From: Sphingobacterium haloxyli
Lineage (GTDB): Bacteria > Bacteroidota > Bacteroidia > Sphingobacteriales > Sphingobacteriaceae
Reading direction: 5' to 3'
Assembly (NCBI RefSeq): GCF_002980525.1
Contig: NZ_PVBQ01000013.1
Span: 50,880-114,879 of the forward strand
Length of the DNA stretch: 64,000 nucleotides
Made by a program: the position numbers and the translations under genes. The stretch's first letter is position 1. Each line of letters starts with the position of its first letter. Positions 6,922 through 15,961 of the stretch are shown here, in pieces. Below the pieces are notes generated by a model that was given only the letters and a program-made list of their open reading frames with translations, did no database searches and was not told where the DNA came from.

Positions 6922-9408
6922 TTAGCTAGCAGAAAACGTATACCGTTTACCAACTTTCGTATCAAACTCTACCAGTTTTGTTTTTGGTACCGTGAAACCT
7001 TTTAAGCTTGCTTTTTCTGATTTTAGTGGAGCTTTAATTTCGCGCACTTGAAAAAATGGATTAACATTCTCTCCTCGGGCAGTATGGAGTTCCACATCTC
7101 CTTTCAAATTTGTTGCCTCTGCCAAACGAAGGCGGCAGTTTCCGCCTGATTTGGAGTGAACCGTTAAGCTTGTTAGTATCCCGTTATCCCACGCCATATC
7201 GATCTCAAATCCCCCGCGGGCTTTCAGGCCACTCACACTACCGCTAGGCAATGCATCCGGTAACGCGGGTAAAATAAAAATATTACCGTCGTAAGACTGA
7301 ACTAACATCTCGGCAATCCCCGATGTACAGCCGAAATTTCCGTCAATCTGAAATGGTGGGTGTGCGTCCAGCAAATTGGGGTAAGTACCTCCGCCTTGCC
7401 CCTTGTCTCCAAGAGGAGGACTTAGCTGCTCTTGGATAAGTTTATAGGTCTTGTTGCCATCTAACAGCCTCGCCCACCAGTTCACTTTCCAGCCCATAGA
7501 CCATCCAGTCGACTTATCGCCCCGATACGTTAACGAGTTTACTGCAGCTTCGGTCAGGTCTGGGTGACGGAAGGGCGATATTTGCCCTGAAGGGTATAAA
7601 CCGTATAGATGTGAAATATGACGATGCTTATCCGTCGTTTTATCCAGATCTTCCAACCACTCTTGTAATTGGGTATGCTGTCCGATCTGCATAGGAGGCA
7701 GCCGGTCCAAAGCGATTTTAACAGAATCGGCCAATGAAAGATCTTGATTTAATATTTTAGATGCTTGAACAAAATTATGAAATACATCAAAAATCAATTG
7801 ATTATCCATGGTTGTCCCTGCCGAAACACCGATGCTGCCTGGTAAGTAAGAATTCTCGGGTGACATCGAAGGGCTGATAACCAGCCATCTCCCTGAACGA
7901 TCTTCGTGCAGAATATCCAGATAAAACAGGGCTTTTCCTTTCAAGACGTCATAATGTCTTCTTAAAAACGCTTTTTCGCCATTATAGAGATAATGTTGCC
8001 AAATATGCTGGCTCAACCAAGCGCCGCCCATTGGCCACATACCGTAATAGCCGCCGTCAACGACACCGGTAATACGCCACAGGTCCGTGTTGTGGTGCAT
8101 ATTCCAGCCCCGCGCGCGATACATCTCTTTAGCGCTTTCCTGTCCCGTCACGGAAAGATCTTCTAGCATCGAAAATAAGGGTTCGTGCATTTCCGAAAGA
8201 TTCGTAACTTCTGCGGGCCAGTAATTCATCTCGGTATTGATATTAACAGTATACTTGCTGTCCCAGGGTGGGGATAGCTTTTCGTTCCAGATTCCCTGGA
8301 GGTTGGCTGGTTGTCCACCGGGTTGTGATGAGCTTATGAGTAAGTAACGGCCAAATTGGAAATAAAGAGAAACCAGCTCCGGATCGTGCGCTGTGGCAAA
8401 TTCCCGCACACGAACATCGGTTGTCTTATTGGCCTGTGCCGAAGTGCCTAGATCTAATTTAACCCGATTAAAAAAGGTTTGGTATCTTTTGCTGTGTTTC
8501 GCTAAGGCCTTATTATATTTTACTTTTAATGCATTGTTCAATGTGGTCTGTGCACGTAGCGCGGGCTGACCGGTTAAATCGTTGTACTTATTAAAGTTCG
8601 TGCCGATAGAGACATATAAGATCACTTCGTCCGCATTTTTGATTTCGAATTTATCATTACCTGCAGTCAGCTGTCCCCCTCTTAGTATAGGGTGTACGAT
8701 ACCCTCAAAATTCACTTTCCCCGTTTTGCTGTCGACGGAACCGCTCGTGCCGGAGAGGTGCATTTGGTTTTTCGTTAAGGTTAAGGCATGCACCTGATGT
8801 GGTGTGCTGAGACCGACTGAAAAAGATAAGGCATTTTTTTGGGAGGACGTCAAACGGATGATGACCACGTCGTCTGTAAAAGACGCAAACACTTCCCGAT
8901 GATATTGAACACCGTCAACTCGGTATGATGTACGTGCTACCGCATCTTGTATATCTAGTTCCCGGTGAAAGTCACTATACGTATCGTGACCCTTAAAATC
9001 CAGCCAGAGGCTGCCGAATGTCTGGTAAGGCATACCGTAGTCTAAACCTTCCGGCGCTTGTCTAGGAAAGGTAGCGTTCGACAGATCTTGCGCCTCCTTA
9101 GGTTTTCCCTCAGCTAGTAGTTTTCGTATCGCTAAAATATTGTCATGGGTGTTTTTGGGGACGTTGTTACCGGGTTCTCCTGCCCATATCGTTTCTTCAT
9201 TTAATTGTATCTGCTCTTTGTCTGGGCCGCCGAAAATCATAGCGCCTAGCCGACCATTACCAATGGGTAAAGCTTCGTTCCATTCCGTGGCAGGTTTATC
9301 ATATTTCAATTTTAAAGGCTGGTTTGCCAGTAGTCCATTAAAGGGTACGACAATAAAAGCCACAGTAATAATAAGGGAAGTTTTTAGCAATAATTTTCTC
9401 ATAGTCAT
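6922..9408 (-). CDS. GH95 alpha-L-fucosidase/alpha-L-galactosidase
   Basis: This 828-residue secreted enzyme has an N-terminal signal (about 1-28). The GH95 signature WNEALPIGNGRLGAMIFGG is followed by IQLNEETIWAG, the N-terminal beta-domain and a large (alpha/alpha)6 barrel (LQGIWNEKLSPPWDSKYT, NINTEMNYWPAE, HISHLYGLYPSGQISP, IDGNFGCTSGIAEML). The family inverts alpha-1,2-linked L-fucose, with some members specific for L-galactose. In a pectin locus the target could be fucosylated or L-galactosylated side chains of RG-II, or attached xyloglucan. It is the last gene of the SusC-led operon, 10 bp after the GH28 gene. Family assignment is firm and substrate is open. Confidence 0.93.
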   Translation of the reverse strand: MTMRKLLLKTSLIITVAFIVVPFNGLLANQPLKLKYDKPATEWNEALPIGNGRLGAMIFGGPDKEQIQLNEETIWAGEPGNNVPKNTHDNILAIRKLLAEGKPKEAQDLSNATFPRQAPEGLDYGMPYQTFGSLWLDFKGHDTYSDFHRELDIQDAVARTSYRVDGVQYHREVFASFTDDVVIIRLTSSQKNALSFSVGLSTPHQVHALTLTKNQMHLSGTSGSVDSKTGKVNFEGIVHPILRGGQLTAGNDKFEIKNADEVILYVSIGTNFNKYNDLTGQPALRAQTTLNNALKVKYNKALAKHSKRYQTFFNRVKLDLGTSAQANKTTDVRVREFATAHDPELVSLYFQFGRYLLISSSQPGGQPANLQGIWNEKLSPPWDSKYTVNINTEMNYWPAEVTNLSEMHEPLFSMLEDLSVTGQESAKEMYRARGWNMHHNTDLWRITGVVDGGYYGMWPMGGAWLSQHIWQHYLYNGEKAFLRRHYDVLKGKALFYLDILHEDRSGRWLVISPSMSPENSYLPGSIGVSAGTTMDNQLIFDVFHNFVQASKILNQDLSLADSVKIALDRLPPMQIGQHTQLQEWLEDLDKTTDKHRHISHLYGLYPSGQISPFRHPDLTEAAVNSLTYRGDKSTGWSMGWKVNWWARLLDGNKTYKLIQEQLSPPLGDKGQGGGTYPNLLDAHPPFQIDGNFGCTSGIAEMLVQSYDGNIFILPALPDALPSGSVSGLKARGGFEIDMAWDNGILTSLTVHSKSGGNCRLRLAEATNLKGDVELHTARGENVNPFFQVREIKAPLKSEKASLKGFTVPKTKLVEFDTKVGKRYTFSAS

Positions 9409-9418
9409 ACAGAATTTC

Positions 9419-11077
9419 TTAGTTTACTCTTACAGCATCAGCATGTGCACCGTAATCGAAAGTTACTTTATTTTTGTCAATAGTTGAATTTTCAAAGGCA
9501 ATATTTGAGGAGTTGGCGCCGTGTACCTCTACATGTTGAGGCTGTTTCTGGTCGACATCTAGCTTGTTAAGCGCTATGTCTTTTGCGCTTTCTATGTAAA
9601 CGATAGGGCCTTCACTTGCAGTGTGTAGTCGCGCGTTTTCGATTGCTATATGTCTTGCATCTTTAATTTCCACACCTTTATTCACCGTTAAATTTAAATT
9701 CTTCATATGGATATGCTGTACAGGCATTTCTGGCAACCCACGTACGAAAACACCTACCTTTCCGCCATTACAACTGACATTTTCAATGAATATATTTCTG
9801 ATTTGCGGGGTTTCCACCGTTACGGGCGGAATTTCTTGTACTTCGTTTGCCTGTGGCGGTTTCGTCCAGTAATACATATCAAAGAAGATGGCTTCGTCAA
9901 CGATGTTAGACATGTTTATATTGCGAATATGAATGTTTTCTACTATTCCCCCGCGTCCACGTGTCGTTTTAAAACGTATTCCTTTGTCGGTTCCCATAAA
10001 GGTACAGTCTTCGACAAAAATATCTCGTGCTCCCCCCGACATTTCGCTTCCTACGACAAATCCACCATGGCCTAAATAAACTTTATTTCGACGGATGATT
10101 ACTTTCTCTGTGGCAATCCCTCTTTTTCGTCCTTCCTCGTCTTTACCAGACTTAATACAAATAGCATCATCACCGACGTCTAAAATACAATCTTCAACGA
10201 GCACATAAGAACAAGATTCAATATCAATACCGTCTCCATTTTGGGCATAGTCGGGATTTTTGATCTTGACGTCCCTAACCGTAATATGCTGGCTCATGAG
10301 CGGGTGCAGGTTCCAAGCAGGGGAGTTTTGAAAGGTAACACCCTCCAACAATACCTTTTCGCAATTTGTTAAAACGAGTAAGTTGGGGCGTAAGTAATCT
10401 TTAATATCTTCAAAATCTGCCAAGGTCCTCCCCTCGCTCAATAGAACGGATCGTTTTTCCTCATGCGCTCGTTTTGTTTTTTCCGATGGAAACCAAGTTT
10501 TACCATCATCACTGATCAGTCCACCTGAGGCAACCTTATCACGCCACGCTCTGTCCGTTAGCGCTCCTTTTCCGACCATACGCCAGGCATCGCCGTTGCC
10601 GTCGATAGTACCTTTTCCCGTAATAGCGATATTTTTTAAGTTTCCTCCGCTGATGGGAGACTGGTTGCGGGCAGATGGTTTGCCTTCATAATTCCCCTCT
10701 ACAATCTGGTACTGGTCGAAGTCTGCCGTGAACTGCAGGAAAGCGTTGTCGTTTAAATGCAAATTCACATTGCTCTGTAATTCCAGTGGTCCTGAAAGCC
10801 AGTATCCAGCGGGTATCAGAACCACACCACCGCCTTTTTTACTGCAGGTGATAAGAGCTTCCTGGATGCTTTGGGTATTGAGCGTATGGCCATCACCCTT
10901 AGCCCCAAATTGTTGTATGTCGATGGTGTCTTTCGGAAATTCCGGTTGTGTGACTTGCGGCAGATTATCCCAATGATAGGGGCTTGCCGAGGACTGTGCC
11001 TGCGCGTAATCGATATTGTTTAACATACATAAAACGGTGGCTCTGAGCAAAATCTTCTTTGTGCGGTTAAAAATCAT
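9419..11077 (-). CDS. GH28 polygalacturonase-family glycoside hydrolase
   Basis: This 552-residue secreted right-handed beta-helix enzyme has a signal peptide (about 1-27). The GH28 catalytic motifs are NGDGIDIES (D282), GDDAICIKSG (D303, D304), GHGGFVVGSEMSGG and RFKTTRGRGG. The DIQQFGAKGDG start of the helix is also typical. GH28 enzymes hydrolyse alpha-1,4-galacturonan, either endo or exo. The long insert between residues about 155 and 240 resembles exo-acting or oligosaccharide-active Bacteroidota members. It lies 16 bp after a CE8 methylesterase, which would supply demethylated substrate. The C-terminus (to 9419) carries no extra domain. Confidence 0.94.
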   Translation of the reverse strand: MIFNRTKKILLRATVLCMLNNIDYAQAQSSASPYHWDNLPQVTQPEFPKDTIDIQQFGAKGDGHTLNTQSIQEALITCSKKGGGVVLIPAGYWLSGPLELQSNVNLHLNDNAFLQFTADFDQYQIVEGNYEGKPSARNQSPISGGNLKNIAITGKGTIDGNGDAWRMVGKGALTDRAWRDKVASGGLISDDGKTWFPSEKTKRAHEEKRSVLLSEGRTLADFEDIKDYLRPNLLVLTNCEKVLLEGVTFQNSPAWNLHPLMSQHITVRDVKIKNPDYAQNGDGIDIESCSYVLVEDCILDVGDDAICIKSGKDEEGRKRGIATEKVIIRRNKVYLGHGGFVVGSEMSGGARDIFVEDCTFMGTDKGIRFKTTRGRGGIVENIHIRNINMSNIVDEAIFFDMYYWTKPPQANEVQEIPPVTVETPQIRNIFIENVSCNGGKVGVFVRGLPEMPVQHIHMKNLNLTVNKGVEIKDARHIAIENARLHTASEGPIVYIESAKDIALNKLDVDQKQPQHVEVHGANSSNIAFENSTIDKNKVTFDYGAHADAVRVN

Positions 11078-11093
11078 ATTCTATCTTTAAAAA

Positions 11094-12167
11094 TTACGGT
11101 TCAATATCCAAGTTTATATCATCAGCGATAAAGTCGGGGTGTTTGCCTGCGATCACTTTATCGTAACTGAATTTAACAGCTTCTTCAGCTGGTAGTTGCC
11201 TAGACCACGAAACACGCGTTTCTGGACTAGCCCCCCATCCCCTAGAGTTGAATTCAGCATAGAATGCTGTTCTCTCATTGTCGGGGTTTCCCCAATTATG
11301 CCATCCGGATTGCTGTATGTGCTTATCCATTGCACAGTCGATGAATACCGCTTGAGCGTGCGGACGCCAGGGCCTGCCGAGATAAACCGAACTTTTGGCT
11401 ATCTCAGAGCGAGCTGTGAGGGTACATTGATGGAATACATATCCATAGGCTTGATCTTCGGGGGTAGATGCCGCTGTGATGTACCCGTTCCGAGTACTTT
11501 CCAACTGGCAATTATCGAAAAATGCGGTAGAGCCGCCGAAGATAAAATCGACCGATCCTTCGATAAAGCAGTCTTTTAGGTATTGATAGGTTCCATTGCC
11601 AGCATACCACGTATCTTGATGGCCTAAAAATCTACAGTTACGAAAAGATGAGTGAGCACCACCGATATTGATCGCTAATGCCTGTCCCGCATTTATACCT
11701 GCGGTATTTTCGAAAGTTATGTTTTCAGCAACGAAATTATTTCCCCGTACAAAGAACGATGCGGAACCACTTGTTCCGTAGTCGGAACCATCCGGTTTAA
11801 TGCGACTCGCATAGTTGTTGTAGGTCAAAACCGTTGTTGCCGCATCCTCTCCTACCAAGTGGATATGATCTTTGTTCCGGGGTACGGTAATGACCTCTTT
11901 ATAGATGCCATTTTTGATGTAGATGTAATAGGATTCCTGTGCATTGTCGGGTGCAGCATCAATCGCTTCCTGAACGGTTTTATAATCGCCGGTACCATCC
12001 GCCGCTACAACCCCATCCGCTTTGATCGTTTTATCCTCTTCTTCTGTCGATGTCGTTTCCGAACTGTTAGAACAGGACAGGAGAATAGGATAAACAGCTA
12101 TTAGCAGGATAGCACATAGCATCGAGATATCCGGTATATAATTTTTTGTTTTCAATAGTAAAAGCAT
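11094..12167 (-). CDS. CE8 pectinesterase, lipoprotein
   Basis: This 357-residue pectin methylesterase removes methyl esters from galacturonan. It has the CE8 signatures GQALAINI, FLGHQDTWYAG, the catalytic region GSVDFIFGGSTAFFDNC and YLGRPWRP. The N-terminus ends in a lipobox (AVYPILLSCSNSSE), so it should be a lipoprotein, in contrast to the signal-peptide CE8 copies at 24744 and 29478. Position in the SusC/SusD operon supports surface exposure. A shorter start at the internal Met near 12122 (MLCAILLIAV) would leave a more typical lipoprotein signal. The gene lies 107 bp after the DUF5123-type gene and 16 bp before GH28. Confidence 0.93.
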   Translation of the reverse strand: MLLLLKTKNYIPDISMLCAILLIAVYPILLSCSNSSETTSTEEEDKTIKADGVVAADGTGDYKTVQEAIDAAPDNAQESYYIYIKNGIYKEVITVPRNKDHIHLVGEDAATTVLTYNNYASRIKPDGSDYGTSGSASFFVRGNNFVAENITFENTAGINAGQALAINIGGAHSSFRNCRFLGHQDTWYAGNGTYQYLKDCFIEGSVDFIFGGSTAFFDNCQLESTRNGYITAASTPEDQAYGYVFHQCTLTARSEIAKSSVYLGRPWRPHAQAVFIDCAMDKHIQQSGWHNWGNPDNERTAFYAEFNSRGWGASPETRVSWSRQLPAEEAVKFSYDKVIAGKHPDFIADDINLDIEP

Positions 12168-12274
12168 ATTTGTTTTTTATTCGTTAATTTTAATCCTGTG
12201 CGATTAATGCTATTTTTACTGTAAGATATGCGCGCAGACCTTAAACGAAGAGTCTGCGGCATATCTCGTTGTTT

Positions 12275-13921
12275 TTATTCGAACCAACGTGGATCACCCG
12301 CTGTTCCGCGACCGCCAAACCCGGAGCCGGGATTAATCCTAAAATCGCCGGCGTCCGGATCCACAAAAAGATCGGCAGCGCTACCGCTGAAGAGCGTAAT
12401 ATCTGCAAATCCACGGGAATCCCTTTCGATTTCAAACTCGTTCGTTCGATAACTGCCTGCAAAGGATACCGGAAGGCTGAAGTTTGCATGGTCATAACTG
12501 GTTGCATTCAGTTTCGCACCACTGTTTGTGCCTGAAATAATATTGCTTCCCGCCTCCATCTCTAATGGGAGCCTATTGGTATCAAAACGGAGCAACTGAC
12601 TCATAGTGGCGTTCTGATTGTAGAAGGTACAGTTTTGTACTACAATCTTTTTGACGGCAACCCGCACGTCCATGAGCTGTGTAGAAAGATCCGTTAGTGT
12701 ACTGTTGGTAAACTTGATGGAGTCTACAACGGCCTCACTTCCGCCCACATTTACAACACCCCAGCCGCCGTTTTTATGAATTCTGCAATTATCAAACTCA
12801 ATTCGATTCACATTGACGGCATTATTCAAACGCACCACGCCGTTGCCAAAGCCTTCTATAAAACAGTTGATGAATCGGTAACCTGTAGTCTGTGTACCTG
12901 CCTGATCGGAGGTGACAAGGAAAGAACTTCCCGTAATAGCGTGAAGGTCCACATTCTCAAAAATAACCCTACCGTACTGCGTGTCCGATAGTTTAAAAGA
13001 ACTGATTTGTAATATTGGATTCTTACCGTTAGCATTCGCTGTTCCGGTTATACTAACGCTGATTACGCCCGTCGGTAACGTTACGGAACCCAGATTATAC
13101 GGTTGATCTCCCGAAAAGTTTAAAATTATCTCCCGTTTCCCTGCCGCCAATGCCGCTGAGACTAACGCTGGTATATCATCTCCAGGAGAGACGGGGATGA
13201 TTTCTCCTCCGGATATACCTGAGGTCACAAGTACCCGAGTACCTCGCAAAACATCGTCGTTGAAAATAGAGATCATATAGATTTTACCCGGCTGGAGCCC
13301 CGTAATCGTTACAGTTCCTTCTGTTTTATTGGAAGCAGTCAAATCAATCCGTCTTACCTCGGCATCATCGTCTATCGGATCGGTGACCATGATATGGGTC
13401 ACATTGTCCGTCGCTGGCCAATGCATCGTAATTTGGTCTAAGGATATATCGGCACCGGAAAACAATTGTTCTGCCGTGGTCTTGAAAAACAGTTCTACAT
13501 AGCCTGACTCCTGGCCGGTCTCCGTATTTACGCCTTTCATGCGTACAGAGTAAAGAGATGTTCCGTCTAAATCCTCAAATATGGTGCGGTAGACCACCCG
13601 TGTTGGCGTGGTGGACGGTGCAAAAGGTGTTAGCGTATCCGCTAGTATTTCTACTGTTTTGACAATCTCATTAAATGCTAAGCTATCTTTGCTGAACTCA
13701 AAAATGTATTTGGTAGCGGATACAGTTTGGGTATAGCCGATTTCTACATCGGTAGCACCAATGTTAGTTGTTTCAAAACTTAGCGATCGGAAGAGCCGCG
13801 CATGTGAAGGGTCGACATCCCAATCGTTGACTTTTTTCTCGCAGCTTGATATGGCTAGTGCTATCGCCACTAGCATGATCATGTTTATTAAATTCTTTCT
13901 CATGATTGTTTTCTTAACCAT
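12275..13921 (-). CDS. SusE-position surface lipoprotein, DUF4957/DUF5123-like beta-helix
   Basis: This 548-residue lipoprotein has the lipobox ALAISSCEKK. The N-terminal part has a fibronectin type III-like character (SATKYIFEFSKDSLAF, YSVRMKGVNTETGQESGY). From about residue 245 it becomes a parallel beta-helix of the DUF4957/DUF5123 kind (IPALVSAALAAGKREIILNF, FINCFIEGFGNGVVRLNN). Proteins of this build accompany SusC/SusD in pectin loci and probably bind pectin at the cell surface. Its ATG overlaps the SusD stop by one base (TAATG), so the two are translationally coupled; an alternative start MRKNLINMIM at about 13903 is possible. No catalytic motif is visible. Confidence 0.8.
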   Translation of the reverse strand: MVKKTIMRKNLINMIMLVAIALAISSCEKKVNDWDVDPSHARLFRSLSFETTNIGATDVEIGYTQTVSATKYIFEFSKDSLAFNEIVKTVEILADTLTPFAPSTTPTRVVYRTIFEDLDGTSLYSVRMKGVNTETGQESGYVELFFKTTAEQLFSGADISLDQITMHWPATDNVTHIMVTDPIDDDAEVRRIDLTASNKTEGTVTITGLQPGKIYMISIFNDDVLRGTRVLVTSGISGGEIIPVSPGDDIPALVSAALAAGKREIILNFSGDQPYNLGSVTLPTGVISVSITGTANANGKNPILQISSFKLSDTQYGRVIFENVDLHAITGSSFLVTSDQAGTQTTGYRFINCFIEGFGNGVVRLNNAVNVNRIEFDNCRIHKNGGWGVVNVGGSEAVVDSIKFTNSTLTDLSTQLMDVRVAVKKIVVQNCTFYNQNATMSQLLRFDTNRLPLEMEAGSNIISGTNSGAKLNATSYDHANFSLPVSFAGSYRTNEFEIERDSRGFADITLFSGSAADLFVDPDAGDFRINPGSGFGGRGTAGDPRWFE

Positions 13922-15957
13922 TAATACCCATATGAATTTTCCAGATAGCCCCTTGACTCACGGATATCGTCCACATAGATTGCGAACGGATAACGATAAT
14001 TGCATACACCGTTCCCCATCTTATATTGTTGCAGTAAATTCTGAATTTCGGTTCCATACGTTAGAGTAGATAGAAATTCCGAATAGTCGTACGAGGCCAT
14101 CAGGCCTGTTCCTGCCAATAGTGTCCTCACGGGCCACATCGTGTAGTTGTAGGTACGGCCCTGCTCCACAGTGACCGGTTTTTTGGCTGCCTCTGGAAAC
14201 CAAGAGACAGACAACCAGTCGCCTCCGGGATTAGCGGGAAGATCGCCGTAATAGTTTAATGAGTTTTGATCTATATACTCTGCGTTCCGGAACCGGTAGT
14301 AGACGGTTTTGGGGAAATCCGAAGGTTGATACGTTTTGTCAAATATGGTAACAGGCCGTGTGTTATCATACATGAGACAAAGTGCTTTCTTCATGTCTTC
14401 GATTTTGTCGTATAACAATCCCCAACGCACCAAGTCTTGTTTTCGGATCGATTCTCCCCCAAACTCCCAAGCGCGCTCGTTGATAACCGCATTTAGGAAG
14501 TTGGGATCATATTGGGTAATTTTTGACGATCCGGGACCGAAAGCTCTTTCACGTACCTTTTCTAATGCTTGGCGTGCCGATATGCCGGCAGCTTCATGTA
14601 CGGCGTCTGGGTTTTCTAATTGGCTCAACGCTTCGGCATACATCAGGTAAACGTCCGAATAGCGCATCAAAATCCAGTTCACACCGGTTGCAATCCTTCC
14701 ACTGGCGGTTCTGTGCATCGCTAGATAGGCATCGGACATCCAATATATCCGCCATTTTCCAAATTTGACATCATAGGGATTGGTACTTATATTTTCCTTG
14801 TTATCCCCGCCGTATCCAATCCAAGTCAACGTTACATCGCGACGCTGATCTTCGCGGTCGAACGAGTAAAAATAGTAAGCGGTAGAGGTTACATAGCTAC
14901 CGCCGAAGCCCCGCGATCCGTATTTAGATCCGCCTGCGACCGCGTAGCCCATCAACGAACCGACATCACCATTTTGGCCCATACCGAAAGCAACTTCAAA
15001 AAGATTCTCATTAAAACTGTTCAATTGTCCGCCACATACAGTTTCCCATATATGTTGAAAGCTCGGGTCTAAGGCGTGTGGGTTGTCGGGCGAACCAAGC
15101 AACTCTGCGGTATGTTGCGCAGCAATCTCATAATAGTCACGCCAGTTTTGTGGTCGGCCGACGTAGTAACCGTTGGTTTCGGGAATGGTAGGGTGTTTTT
15201 CTGCGGTAGAGTTGGGGAATAGACGCGCATCCCTGAGCGACCAGCCTCCAGCAAATAAGGCTACACGTGCCAACAGACCCTTTGCAAAGCCCTTGGTAAC
15301 GCGCTCTACGGTGCCGTATTCGCCCGTAGCACCTTTATAGGGTAGGTACGACTGCGCTTCGTTTAAATCCTGTACCAGATAGTGGTAAATGGTATCCTTG
15401 TCTGACTTTCCGGAATATACGTTGGAAAGGTCGGATTTAGAAGCTTCTTTTTTATAAGGTGCATCGCCCCAGTAACGTGCTATCTCGAAGAATGCCAACG
15501 ATTTCAGCGTAAGTGCTTCTCCCAACAGCGGTTTCATAGTCGCGGCATCGCTTTCCAAAATGGGGGAGTTACGGATGCCATCCACGACAGCCGTGGACAT
15601 CTCGGCAAACTCATAAAGACGTTGCCAGCGGGTCGTTTGATTATTGGCGTCTCCAAAAAAGTTGCCTGCACCGTAATCACTAGTCGGTTGGACATAGTTC
15701 GTCTCGCTAAAGCTACCATTGGATTCCGTATCCGATACGCCTTGCCAGTTTACGGCAAGTTTTTGACCGTATATATATGTATCTGTCATCCGTCCATAAA
15801 GCCCCATGACGGCTGCTTTTGCCATGGAGCTGGTATTGAATACGGTCTCTGGGCTCAACGAAGAAGGCGATTGTGTTTCTAAGTATTTTTCACATGCGGT
15901 GAAAATCGTGACGAACACGATGGAAATTATTCCTATTATCTTTTTCATTTTCATCAT
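13921..15957 (-). CDS. SusD/RagB-family glycan-binding lipoprotein
   Basis: SusD-family proteins cap the SusC channel and bind glycan at the surface. This one has a lipobox (VFVTIFTACEKY), the typical EKYLETQSPSSLSPETVF start, TPR-like helices, and the SusD C-terminal landmarks YSDVYLMYAEAL and INERAWEFGGE. I chose the start at 15957 (678 residues, MMKMKKIIG), since an AAAGAG stretch precedes it and the 6 extra upstream codons run into the SusC stop. It lies directly behind SusC (15962), giving a classical pair. Among enzymes of pectin type, the bound glycan is probably homogalacturonan or RG-I oligosaccharide, an inference from context. Confidence 0.93.
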   Translation of the reverse strand: MMKMKKIIGIISIVFVTIFTACEKYLETQSPSSLSPETVFNTSSMAKAAVMGLYGRMTDTYIYGQKLAVNWQGVSDTESNGSFSETNYVQPTSDYGAGNFFGDANNQTTRWQRLYEFAEMSTAVVDGIRNSPILESDAATMKPLLGEALTLKSLAFFEIARYWGDAPYKKEASKSDLSNVYSGKSDKDTIYHYLVQDLNEAQSYLPYKGATGEYGTVERVTKGFAKGLLARVALFAGGWSLRDARLFPNSTAEKHPTIPETNGYYVGRPQNWRDYYEIAAQHTAELLGSPDNPHALDPSFQHIWETVCGGQLNSFNENLFEVAFGMGQNGDVGSLMGYAVAGGSKYGSRGFGGSYVTSTAYYFYSFDREDQRRDVTLTWIGYGGDNKENISTNPYDVKFGKWRIYWMSDAYLAMHRTASGRIATGVNWILMRYSDVYLMYAEALSQLENPDAVHEAAGISARQALEKVRERAFGPGSSKITQYDPNFLNAVINERAWEFGGESIRKQDLVRWGLLYDKIEDMKKALCLMYDNTRPVTIFDKTYQPSDFPKTVYYRFRNAEYIDQNSLNYYGDLPANPGGDWLSVSWFPEAAKKPVTVEQGRTYNYTMWPVRTLLAGTGLMASYDYSEFLSTLTYGTEIQNLLQQYKMGNGVCNYRYPFAIYVDDIRESRGYLENSYGY

Positions 15958-15961
15958 CTCT